Below are positions 45,801 to 57,340 of a DNA stretch of 64,000 bases, in pieces. A program made the position numbers and the translations under genes. The DNA is from Eleusine coracana subsp. coracana (taxonomy: Eukaryota; Streptophyta; Magnoliopsida; Poales; Poaceae), in the NCBI GenBank assembly GCA_032690845.1, contig CM064427.1:14395501-14459500 (forward strand). The letters run 5' to 3'. Numbering within the stretch: the stretch's first letter is position 1; each line of letters starts with the position of its first letter. Under the pieces are notes generated by a model. That model did not search any database. It was not told the DNA's origin and saw only the letters and a program-made list of their open reading frames with translations.

Positions 45801-48800
45801 GCGCGTCCAGAGGGTCTTGCACGACCCTAGGGTCTTTATATACAGCCGCCGCCGCACCATTAGGGTTCGGGTTTTGCTTAGATCAATTCTGTTCATAAAC
45901 AGTTTCGCCGTTCATCGGTTTGTGAGACCCCAACTTCGAGAGTTTAATCATACATCTGCAATTGTGTTGCATTCTTCGTTGTTCTTGCTTGTGTTCTTGA
46001 TTCGCAGGCAGGGATTAGCCTTCTCGGCGAGGTCAATCGTCTTTGGACGGTTGATAACCAGAGGAGACGTCGTGCTGCGATTGCGGGGTTTAGAACGTGT
46101 TGTTCTGAAGCCGGATCGATTTGTGTGTCGCCTCCGACCAAATCAACTTACCAAGAACCTTTTGGAAGATCGGGAACCCTTGTTCACATCAAGTGGTAAT
46201 CAGAGCTTCAGGTGCACCGTCAGGTTCATACTACCCTTTAGTTTTGTTTTCGTGTTCTTCCTATCGTCCACTGAAAATACCAAAAAAAAAAATTTCCCCC
46301 GCCCATAACCACGTGTTTAGCCTTTGCATATTTCAATTTCAGAGTCCGTAGTGTTGAGTTTGTGCCCTAGTTCTTGTTTAGTCGCTGGTTTAGTTTGTGT
46401 TTTTGTCGTCAGTAGTGTTTTCCCTTGCAACCCTAGCCGCCATCCCCTTCACCATCCTCGGTTTTGTCGGCTTTGTGTGCTAGGGTTGATTGATCAACAC
46501 GGCCACCCTAATCCCACCCTAAACCCACCCTCACCACCTCGGACCAATTTTCATAAATTCCACTTTCCGCTGCATCCACCTCGCCAAAAAAACTCCATAC
46601 CCGACCCCAAGCCCGACTCGGATTTCACTCAAACCCCCGGGTTCTTCAAAACCGATTCCGACACCCCTTCGGTAAAACAGCCATAACTTTTCGCTCGGTT
46701 GTCCATTTTGGCTGAAATTTTTACAGGAGATTCTAGACGAGAAGTTGAGCATACGGACTCGGATTTGGACGTTCTACATATGCACGGAAAGATAAGGAGA
46801 AGACCTTTCCAATGCCGCCGGCCTCATGTCAAAATTCATCCGGAGTCATCGGGAATCGTCAAAACAAGAGAGAGTCCAGAATCTGTGTCGGTGCTGCGTC
46901 GCCTATTTTTGGCCTTTGGGCTTTGTATCTAGTTGAGCCCAATTAGAGGCGCGTCCAGAGGGTCTTGCACGACCCTAGGGTCTTTATATACAGCCGCCGC
47001 CGCACCATTAGGGTTCGGGTTTTGCTTAGATCAATTCTGTTCATAAACAGTTTCGCCGTTCATCGGTTTGTGAGACCCCAACTTCGAGAGTTTAATCATA
47101 CATCTGCAATTGTGTTGCATTCTTCGTTGTTCTTGCTTGTGTTCTTGATTCGCAGGCAGGGATTAGCCTTCTCGGCGAGGTCAATCGTCTTTGGACGGTT
47201 GATAACCAGAGGAGACGTCGTGCTGCGATTGCGGGGTTTAGAACGTGTTGTTCTGAAGCCGGATCGATTTGTGTGTCGCCTCCGACCAAATCAACTTACC
47301 AAGAACCTTTTGGAAGATCGGGAACCCTTGTTCACATCAAGTGGTAATCAGAGCTTCAGGTGCACCGTCAGGTTCATACTACCCTTTAGTTTTGTTTTCG
47401 TGTTCTTCCTATCGTCCACTGAAAATACCAAAAAAAAAAATTTCCCCCGCCCATAACCACGTGTTTAGCCTTTGCATATTTCAATTTCAGAGTCCGTAGT
47501 GTTGAGTTTGTGCCCTAGTTCTTGTTTAGTCGCTGGTTTAGTTTGTGTTTTTGTCGTCAGTAGTGTTTTCTCTTACAACCCTAGCCGCCATCCCCTTCAC
47601 CATCCTCGGTTTTGTCGGCTTTGTGTGCTAGGGTTGATTGATCAACACGGCCACCCTAATCCCACCCTAAACCCACCCTCACCACCTCGGACCAATTTTC
47701 ATAAATTCCACTTTCCGCTGCATCCACCTCGCCAAAAAAACTCCCTACCCGACCCCAAGCCCGACTCGGATTTCACTCAAACCCCCGGGTTCTTCAAAAC
47801 CGATTCCTGACACCCCTTCGGTAAAACAGCCATAACTTTTCGCTCGGTTGTCCATTTTGGCTGAAATTTTTACAGGAGATTCTAGACGAGAAGTTGAGCA
47901 TACGGACTCGGATTTGGACGTTCTACATATGCACGGAAAGATAAGGAGAAGACCTTTCCAATGCCGCCGGCCTCATGTCAAAATTCATCCGGAGTCATCG
48001 GGAATCGTCAAAACAAGAGAGAGTCCAGAATCTGTGTCGGTGCTGCTGTCGCCTATTTTTGGCCTTTGGGCTTTGTATCTAGTTGAGCCCAATTAGAGGC
48101 GCGTCCAGAGGGTCTTGCACGACCCTAGGGTCTTTATATACAGCCGCCGCCGCACCATTAGGGTTCGGGTTTTGCTTAGATCAATTCTGTTCATAAACAG
48201 TTTCGCCGTTCATCGGTTTGTGAGACCCCAACTTCGAGAGTTTAATCATACATCTGCAATTGTGTTGCATTCTTCGTTGTTCTTGCTTGTGTTCTTGATT
48301 CGCAGGCAGGGATTAGCCTTCTCGGCGAGGTCAATCGTCTTTGGACGGTTGATAACCAGAGGAGACGTCGTGCTGCGATTGCGGGGTTTAGAACGTGTTG
48401 TTCTGAAGCCGGATCGATTTGTGTGTCGCCTCCGACCAAATCAACTTACCAAGAACCTTTTGGAAGATCGGGAACCCTTGTTCACATCAAGTGGTAATCA
48501 GAGCTTCAGGTGCACCGTCAGGTTCATACTACCCTTTAGTTTTGTTTTCGTGTTCTTCCTATCGTCCACTGAAAATACCAAAAAAAAAAATTTCCCCCGC
48601 CCATAACCACGTGTTTAGCCTTTGCATATTTCAATTTCAGAGTCCGTAGTGTTGAGTTTGTGCCCTAGTTCTTGTTTAGTCGCTGGTTTAGTTTGTGTTT
48701 TTGTCGTCAGTAGTGTTTTCCCTTGCAACCCTAGCCGCCATCCCCTTCACCATCCTCGGTTTTGTCGGCTTTGTGTGCTAGGGTTGATTGATCAACACGG

Positions 48801-51344
48801 CCACCCTAATCCCACCCTAAACCCACCCTCACCACCTCGGACCAATTTTCATAAATTCCACTTTCCGCTGCATCCACCTCGCCAAAAAAACTCCATACCC
48901 GACCCCAAGCCCGACTCGGATTTCACTCAAACCCCCGGGTTCTTCAAAACCGATTCCGACACCCCTTCGGTAAAACAGCCATAACTTTTCGCTCGGTTGT
49001 CCATTTTGGCTGAAATTTTTACAGGAGATTCTAGACGAGAAGTTGAGCATACGGACTCGGATTTGGACGTTCTACATATGCACGGAAAGATAAGGAGAAG
49101 ACCTTTCCAATGCCGCCGGCCTCATGTCAAAATTCATCCGGAGTCATCGGGAATCGTCAAAACAAGAGAGAGTCTAGAAGCTGTGTCGGTGCTGCGTCGC
49201 CTATTTTTGGTCTTTGGGCTTTGTATCTAGTTGAGCCCAATTAGAGGCGCGTCCAGAGGGTCTTGCACGATCCTAGGGTCTTTATATACAGCCGCCACCG
49301 CACCATTAGGGTTTGGGTTTTGCTTAGATCAATTCTGTTCATAAACAGTTTTCGCCGTTCATCGGTTTGTGAGACCCCAACTTCGAGAGTTTAATCATAC
49401 ATCTGCAATTGTGTTGCATTCTTCGTTGTTCTTGCTTGTGTTCTTGATTCACAGGCAGGGATTAGCCTTCACGGCGAGGTCAATCGTCTTTGGACGGTTG
49501 ATAACCAGAGGAGACGTCGTGCTGCGATTGCGGGGTTTAGAACGTGTTGTTCTGAAGCCGGATCGATTTGTGTGTCGCCTCCGACCAAATCAACTTACCA
49601 AGAACCTTTTGGAAGATCGGGAACCCTTGTTCACATCAAGTGGTAATCAGAGCTTCAGGTGCACCGTCAGGTTCATACTACCCTTTAGTTTTGTTTTCGT
49701 GTTCTTCCTATCGTCCACTGAAAATACCAAAAAAAAAAAATTCCCCCGCCCATAACCACGTGTTTAGCCTTTGCATATTTCAATTTCAGAGTCCGTAGTG
49801 TTGAGTTTGTGCCCTAGTTCTTTTTTAGTCGCTGGTTTAGTTTGTGTTTTTGTCGTCAGTAGTGTTTTCCCTTGCAACCCTAGCCGCCATCCCCTTCACC
49901 ATCCTCGGTTTTGTCAGCTTTGTGTGCTAGGGTTGATTGATCAACACGGCCACCCTAATCCCACCCTAAACCCACCCTCACCACCTCGGACCAATTTTCA
50001 TAAATTCCACTTTCCGCTGCATTCACCTCGCCAAAAAAACTCCATACCCGACCCCAAGCCCGACTCGGATTTCACTCAAACCCCCGGGTTCTTCAAAACC
50101 GATTCCGACACCCCTTCGGTAAAACAGCCATAACTTTTCGCTCGGTTGTCCATTTTGGCTGAAATTTTTACAGGAGATTCTAGACGAGAAGTTGAGCATA
50201 CGGACTCGGATTTGGAAGTTCTACATATGCACGGAAAGATAAGGAGAAGACCTTTCCAATGCCACTGGCCTCATGTCAAAATTCATCCGGAGTCATCGGG
50301 AATCGTCAAAACAAGAGAGAGTCTAGAATCTGTGTCGGTGCTGCGTCGCCTATTTTTGGCCTTTGGGCTTTGTATCTAGTTGAGCCCAATTAGAGGCGCG
50401 TCCAGAGGGTCTTGCACGACCCTAGGGTCTTTATATACAGCCGCCGCCGCACCATTAGGGTTTGGGTTTTGCTTAGATCAATTCTGTTCATAAACAGTTT
50501 TGCCGTTCATCGGTTTGTGAGACCCCAACTTCGAGAGTTTAATCATACATCTGCAATTGTGTTGCATTCTTCGTTGTTCTTGCTTGTGTTCTTGATTCAC
50601 AGGCAGGGATTAGCCTTCACGGCGAGGTCAATCGTCTTTGGACGGTTGATAACCAGAGGAGACGTCGTGCTGCGATTGCGGGGTTTAGAACGTGTTGTTC
50701 TGAAGCCGGATCGATTTGTGTGTCGCCTCCGACCAAATCAACTTACCAAGAACCTTTTGGAAGATCGGGAACCCTTGTTCACATCAAGTAGTAATCAGAG
50801 CTTCAGGTGCACCGTCAGGTTCATACTACCCTTTAGTTTTGTTTTCGTGTTCTTCCTATCGTCCACTGAAAATACCAAAAAAAAAAAATTCCCCCGCCCA
50901 TTACCACGTGTTTAGCCTTTGCATATTTCAATTTCAGAGTCCGTAGTGTTGAGTTTGTGCCCTAGTTCTTGTTTAGTCGCTGGTTTAGTTTGTGTTTTTG
51001 TCGTCAGTAGTGTTTTCCCTTGCAACCCTAGCCGCCATCCCCTTCACCATCCTCGGTTTTGTCAGCTTTGTGTGCTAGGGTTGATTGATCAACACGGCCA
51101 CCCTAATCCCACCCTAAACCCACCCTCACCACCTCGGACCAATTTTCATAAATTCCACTTTCCGCTGCATCCACCTCGCCAAAAAAACTCCATACCCGAC
51201 CCCAAGCCCGACTCGGATTTCACTCAAACCCCCGGGTTCTTCAAAACCGATTCCGACACCCCTTCGGTAAAACAGCCATAACTTTTCGCTCGGTTGTCCA
51301 TTTTGGCTGAAATTTTTACAGGAGATTCTAGACAAGAACTTGAG

Positions 51345-52475
51345 CATACGGATTCAGATTTGGAAGTTCTACATATGCACGGAAAGATAAGGAGAAGACC
51401 TTTCCAATGCAGCCGGCCTCATGTCAAAATTCATCCGGAGTCATCGGGAATCGTCAAAACAAGAGAGAGTCCAGAATCTGGGTCGGTGCTGCATCACCTA
51501 TTTTTGGCCTTTGGGCTTTGTATCTAGTTGAGCCCAATTAGAGGTGCGTCCAGAGGGTCTTTATGTACAGCCGCCGCCGCACCATTAGGGTTCGGGTTTT
51601 GCCTAGATCAATTCTGTTCATAAACAGTTTCGCCGTTCATCGGTTTGTGAGACCCCAACTTCGAGAGTTTAATCATACATCTGCAATTGTGTTGCATTCT
51701 TCGTTATTCTTGCTTGTGTTCTTGATTCGCAGGCAGGGATTAGCCTTCTTGGCGAGGTCAATCGTCTTTTGACGGTTGATAACCAGAGGAGACGTCGTGC
51801 TGCGATTGCGGGGTTTAGAACGTGTTGTTCTGAAGCCGGATCGATTTGTGTGTCGCCTCCGACCAAATCAACTTACCAAGAACCTTTTGGAAGATCGGGA
51901 ACCCTTGTTCACATCAAGTGGTAATCAGAGCTTCAGGTGCACCGTCAGGTTCATACTACCCTTTAGTTTTGTTTTCGTGTTCTTCCTATCGTCCACTGAA
52001 AATACCAAAAAAAAAAAATTTCCCCCGCCCATAACCACGTGTTTAGCCTTTGCATATTTCAATTTCAGAGTCCGTAGTGTTGAGTTTGTGCCCTAGTTCT
52101 TGTTTAGTTGCTGGTTTAGTTTGTGTTTTTGTCGTCAGTAGTGTTTTCCCTTGCAACCCCAGCCGCCATCCCCTTCACCATCCTCGGTTTTGTCAGCTTT
52201 GTGTGCTAGGGTTGATTGATCAACACGGCCACCCTAATCCCACCCTAAACCCACCCTCACCACCTCGGACCAATTTTCATAAATTCCACTTTCCGCTGCA
52301 TCCACCTCGCCAAAAAAACTCCATACCCGACCCCAAGCCCGACTCGGATTTCACTCAAACCCCCGGGTTCTTCAAAACCGATTCCGACACCTCTTCGGTA
52401 AAACAGCCATAACTTTTCGCTCGGTTGTCCATTTTGGCTGAAATTTTTACAGGAGATTCTAGACGAGAAGTTGAG
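51345..52475 (+). repeat. Array unit 12, with a 17-bp deletion
   Basis: 1,131 bp. The missing bases lie between two GGGTCTT copies near 51555, where other units read GGGTCTTGCACGACCC. The TATA box of this unit is also changed (TATGTA). Confidence 0.85.
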
Positions 52476-53065
52476 CATACGGACTCGGATTTGGACGTTC
52501 TACATATGCACGGAAAGATAAGGAGAAGACCTTTCCAATGCCACCGGCCTCATGTCAAAATTCATCCGGAGTCATCGGGAATCATCAAAACAAGAGAGAG
52601 TCCAGAATCTGTGTCGGTGCTGCGTCGCCTATTTTTGGCCTTTGGGCTTTGTATCTAGTTGAGCCCAATTAGAGGCGCGTCCAGAGGGTCTTGCACGACC
52701 CTAGGGTCTTTATATACAGCCGCCGCCGCACCATTAGGGTTCGGGTTTTGCTTAGATCAATTCTGTTCATAAACAGTTTCGCCGTTCATTGGTTTGTGAG
52801 ACCCCAACTTTGAGAGTTTAATCATACATCTGCAATTGTGTTGCATTCTTTGTTGTTCTTGCTTGTGTTCTTGATTCTCAGGCAGGGATTAGCCTTCTCG
52901 GCGAGGTCAATCGTCTTTGGACGGTTGATAACCAGAGGAGACGTCGTGCTGCGATTGCGGGGTTTAGAACGTGTTGTTCTGAAGCCGGATCGATTTGTGT
53001 GTCGCCTCCGACCAAATCAACTTACCAAGAACCTTTTGGAAGATCGGGAACCCTTGTTCACATCA
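52476..53065 (+). mobile_element. Right-hand LTR end of the array
   Basis: The last 590 bp of the LTR ending GTTCACATCA with no PBS after it; the target-site copy CCCAC follows. Confidence 0.9.
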
Positions 53066-55985
53066 CCCACCATACCAGAACACTACAGGTTACCCACCTG
53101 CAGCTACCAGCCAAATCTGGTTACCCACCAGATCCACCCAAGTATCCATCTAATCGTGTCAGAATCTAGGCCGCTCATGATCGTGAGCATGGCTGTTATA
53201 ATAGTTTTATACTCTGCAGAGGTTGTACCACTTTATCCATAGGTTGGTGATTCCATCGCTATTCAGCAACTAAAGTCTCCCTGTTGCCAACACACTACTG
53301 TAGGTGTGAGGCCAGGAGATCACCACGTGATCTTTCAAAGCACTCCCCAGCCTGCAAAACATCCATGCTAAGGTTTCACCACTGCGGGATTAACCATCCC
53401 TACAGAAGCCCCCTCTGGCGCTGTGGCTAGAAGCATACCCTTCATCGCCTGAGGCCGAAAGTAACCCTCTCGTCCTCCTTCCTCGAACGCCCGCAAAACT
53501 GGGAAGACATCTACTACTAAACGATGCCTACCCATATTAGCCCTGTGTTTTGCGCTGTTTTCCTAGGTGGTCGCTCCACGAATTTGGTTTTTATGACCAT
53601 AAGCAGGTACTACCGCAAACCAAACAGTACATTACCCGTACTTGTGCATACCCGCACCATCCTCAACATCCCCCTGCTTGGGTCATCTAAATTATCCAAA
53701 TGATAATTAGGTTCAAGTGAATATTAGTCAAGTTTATTATTCATTTTATACCCCAAAGTACTGCACTAGCATGATGTACCCATACTCATCTACCAAACCC
53801 AAACCAGGCGACAAGGACGGGATAAATCAATTTCTAGTCAACCCTAACATAGGATTCAAATTTAGACAAGCATGCATGAAAAGTAAACTAATATTCTTAA
53901 TAGGTGCAATATGGTGAAGGACACTTGCCTTGTTCTCCCGCTAGCTGCTGCTCAAACTCAAAGTCCTAGAAATTCTAGAGCTACTCCTCTTCTAATATCA
54001 ATAAATACCGGAAAAGTAAAGCACAAACAAATAGGGAACAGTACACCAAACATTTTCTAATGACTATGAAAATAGTAAATAGTGTCAAAAGATAGTACGC
54101 GGTCCTACAATTCCGTGAGCGCAAAAATCACCTAAATCGGAGTTACAGTTGAAAAGTTATGCTAGTTTGAAATTTTATGGGCTAAAAGGTAAAAACAGCA
54201 AGGTTTAGGGACCTATTTGTAATTTAATAAAATTACAGGGACTAAAGTGTAAATTAGTAGGACTGAAAAATAATTACTAAAAAGTCTAGGGTTGTTTCTG
54301 CAAAATTTTAGGACCTAAACATAATTTTTATTAAGTATAGGGGCCTAGGTGCAAAAGGACAGGGTAAAAATTAAATTCAGGGGTGTTTCTATAAATTTCC
54401 GGGGCCAAAATAATATTTATAAAAAGTTCAGGGGTTAAAATATAAATCACTAAAAGTTCTGTAAAATGATTGGGATAAAAATCTAATTAAATTAAAGATG
54501 AGGGGCCTAACTTTAAAAAGGGCATTTTCCTGGAATTTATTGCAATTAAATTAAATCCTAAAAGTGATGGACCGGGTCCATGGGGTTCGTGGATTGGGCG
54601 TTGACCCGTGGTCCACGGTCCATGGTGGACTGGGCTCATACCCCTTCGGGGTCTTCTAATCCGGATCGTAGATCGGGAAATCAACGGCTCAAGGGGGGGT
54701 GGGGGGGGGGGGGTCGGGTGTGCGCGGCGGCCGATGGCGGGCTACCTGGCGGCAGTAGCGGCGGAGATCTCACCGGAGGTCGGCCGGAATGGCCTTCCGG
54801 TGGTCGGATCCTCGCCGCGAGAGGTCTGGGAGGGAGAGGGAAGCGCGGGGGTTCTCAGCGCGGGGTCGCGCGCGGCTGGGAAGGGCCGGGAGCGGGTCGT
54901 TGACGGAGATTGGTGGCGGTGCTGGATGGGGCTTGCCGGAGTTCGCCGGAGGCGGCGCTTCGGGCGTCGGCTTCTTGTCGCGAGAGAACGGGGAGAGAGA
55001 GGGGAGCAAGGGGATGCTCACCGTGCTGTTGCGCGAGCGCGGGAGGGCTCGAGGCAGGTCGGCGACGGAGGAAGGCGGCGGCGGTCATTGGAGGTCGTCG
55101 AGCATGGGGTTCCGGGGATCGTGGGAGTGAGGAGTGAGAGGAGGGAGCGACGGGGCAAGGCGGATCCGGTTCTCGGTTTCATAGGGGGGCAGTAGGGACA
55201 GGAGAGGGGAGGCAAGCGGCGCGCTCGGCGGAAATCAATGGCCGCCGGTGGCCATTGATAGGCATGAGTGTGCGGGAGTGCGCGTTTAAGGGTGGGAAGT
55301 GGGGAAGGGGAAACGGGGAAGCGCGCGGGTGCTTGTGGTGCGGTTTCGGGGAGCCAGGGAGGCGGGGAGGAGGGGAGACGGCGGTTACCGATCGGTGGTG
55401 GGGAGAGAAGAGAGAGAGAGGCTGGAGGAGGAAGACGAACGGGGTGGGGCTAGCTTGTTAGTGAGTGCGGGCCGTGCTGGGCTGGTGATGGAGCTGGGCT
55501 GTGGAGCTGACTGGGTCGCGGGGCGCTGCGCGTGCTGGGCTAGCGAACGGGGTGGGCTGGCAGCTGGCGGGGGCAGGTGGGAGAGCTGGGCCGTGGGGCT
55601 GGCAGGCCAAAAGAAGAAGGGGATGGGAAAAGGAGAGAGGGGAAGGGGAAAGAGAAAATGGGCTCACGGAGGGAAGTGGCCCATGAGCCAGGAAAAATTC
55701 CTTTTTCTTTCCAATTCTTTTCTAAATCCTTTTAAAAATTGTTTTAAAAAAATTCTAACTATTTCCAAATCTATTTCTAGTCAAATTTTAAATACTTTTT
55801 CACACCAATAAAAATCCTAATGCAAACTATCCATCATGAATGCAACAATACAAAAAGAATAATAATTTTAATTACTTAATTTAATAAATCAGGAAAATAA
55901 TCTTTGTAGCTAAAGAAAAATATTAGCACACTAATAAAAGTAGGAAAATTAATCATTTGCAAAATATGAAAATTAGTGTGTTACA
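53066..55985 (-). mobile_element. D 5' LTR, right fragment (5' end of the LTR)
   Basis: It resumes with CCCACCATACCAG and is collinear with 30031-32960. On minus it starts TGTAACACAC at 55985. The TATA position reads TATGAAA. The GC-rich block (54600-55660) yields long frames on both strands that are not genes. Confidence 0.92.
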
Positions 55986-56567
55986 TGGAGCATCACAACC
56001 GATGTTCGGGTTGTTAGCCGTTCGATAATATTTGATCGGCTTCCCGCTGTTGTTGACGGTTGGAGGAGTTATGGCCGAGTCTTGCATAATGCGATGGTTA
56101 GTTATGAATGGTCGATGAGAATATATTATAAAGTTGATTCTAGATCGAAGAGGCTTACCTTGTCCAAGAAGCCGATAAGATGGTGAGTTAGATTATTGCA
56201 AAAAAGATGCTGCTTGCATTCATTCCCCCAAGAAGTGAAGAGGTCTGATTCAGAAGGTGATAAGATGGTGTCGCTATGATCGCCCACTAGGATGTCATCT
56301 ATTGACAAAGAAGAGATGAATTGGTAGTTGATCAAAACCAAGTTGTTGGGAAATTACTGAGGGATGGTAAAACTCATGAGATCGAGTTTGATTTTTCATC
56401 AGCTATTGGATCATCTGAACGAAAAGTCGATGGATTCTCGAAGGGTAGTTCTTCATAAGGAAATCATATTTGGTTCTTTCGAACCACACCATTGAAGAAG
56501 AGTTGGAAGGAACCATTGAAGGTGGCAGAAGTAGTTTTGCATCCTGGGGCTACCATAGCAGCTTGAC
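55986..56567 (-). pseudogene. Antisense gene remnant, 5' exons (probable plant-mobile-domain gene)
   Basis: On minus an exon 56567-56159 begins after a TTCTTTAG acceptor and ends before GTAAGCC. It reads QAAMVAPGCKTTSATFNGSF, then FYHPSVISQQLGFDQLPIHL in one frame and SESDLFTSWGNECKQHLFCN with NNLTHHLIGFLDK in another, so it holds a frameshift and stops. The HPS-x-x-x-QQLGFDQ-P pattern followed by a W-containing helix resembles plant mobile domain proteins as I remember them. The next exon starts at 56080, runs to 55986 and continues beyond D at 29517-29339. I am moderately sure it is one gene and less sure of the family. Confidence 0.5.
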
Positions 56568-57340
56568 CTAAAGAAGTGCATTAGATGCTTGATTCCTCGG
56601 ATTTAGAAGCTTGTAAGGATCATGACCATTGAGGTCATCCCAAGGTATGAATGTTTTGGTGGTGAATGACAAACATGTAATGTGACTAATGCTTACACGA
56701 GTGTTGTGCATGTAGGAAACCTTTTCTACTCTATGATGATTGTTGACGGTGGCCTTGCGATGGATGACAATGACCATAAGCATGGAGGTTTGATGAGCTT
56801 GATGGAGTCCAAGGGTTGATGGAGATGGATCAAGGCTAAGGATAAGCGATGGAGCAAGTGTTGGGAACACTTGTCTAGATGTTAGGGATTTGAGTCCATA
56901 GGAAAAACCGGACTATCAAGGGGGTCTAGGTCATGTCTCTTTAGGTCATGCTAGTTGGTTATGTCCATGGATGCTCAGTGAAATCACAAGTACTAGGTGA
57001 CAGTGGGGAAGCCAAGGAGCTATTGGAAGAAGCCGAGAAACAAAGTCAAGTGAGGACGAGGAGTTTCAGCTTCTGGAGATAGAGACCGGACAGAGGGTCG
57101 TAGAGACCGAATGGTACAATCATTAGGAGGAATTCCAGAACTAAGGAGAAGTTGCCCGCGAGGAAATCCGTTGGAGCAGAATTTGTATAGACCGGATCGT
57201 ACGGTTTGTAGGATGAAATTCTAGACAGACGAGGAAGTGGTTGCAACAGCTCTGTTTGGAGATTAGGCAATGAAGACCGGACTATACGGTCAATATAGAG
57301 GAAACAATGAACAGAGAGCAACGACTCTGGAGGAGCCGTC
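56568..57340. other. Unassigned repeat-like DNA between the gene remnant and E
   Basis: No coding sequence recognised. It contains GGTGGTGAATGACAAACATG (about 56658), like sequence seen near Copia LTRs, and several GACCGGA...TACGGT words at about 57079-57297. A's 3' LTR would be expected about here but I do not see it. Confidence 0.4.

Larger units (their letters stand above)
38381..53065 (+). repeat. Tandem array of LTR-leader units (about 12.8 copies) flanked by a TSD
   Basis: Period about 1,148 bp. CATACGGACTCGG marks the unit start at 38714, 39862, 41008, 42157, 43305, 44453, 45601, 46750, 47899, 49048, 50197, 51345 (as CATACGGATTCAG) and 52476; spacings are 1,146-1,149 except the last (1,131). 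Each unit is the last about 590 bp of a C-family LTR followed by 558 bp of PBS-containing leader. The array begins with a full LTR start (38381) and ends at a proper LTR end (53065). CCCAC stands on both sides (38376-38380 and 53066-53070). No gag, pol or PPT is present. Confidence 0.95.
29518..55985 (-). mobile_element. Element D: Tekay/Del-type chromovirus (Ty3/gypsy), full structure
   Basis: On minus: 5' LTR (55985-37863, split by the array), PBS, gag, protease, RT, RNase H, integrase with chromodomain, PPT, 3' LTR (32960-29518). TGGAG lies on both sides (29513-29517 and 55986-55990), a perfect TSD. Subtracting the array and its TSD, the 5' LTR is 3,433 bp against 3,443 bp for the 3' LTR. 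The chromodomain and about 3.4-kb LTRs fit the Tekay/Del lineage. Pol has a few stops and frameshifts, so it is recently dead rather than ancient. Confidence 0.93.

Noticed and set aside
39436..52412. Repeated 120-residue frame (MHISISESVVLSL...) and 160-residue frames in the array
   Set aside because: They recur only because the DNA repeats, run across the PBS, leader and LTR joints, and are low-complexity or Pro-rich. No family resemblance; variants are not biased to synonymous sites.
38381..53065. CRISPR array, rDNA spacer or centromeric satellite
   Set aside because: The unit is 1.15 kb and is explained by LTR plus PBS leader; no spacer structure, rRNA or satellite similarity seen.
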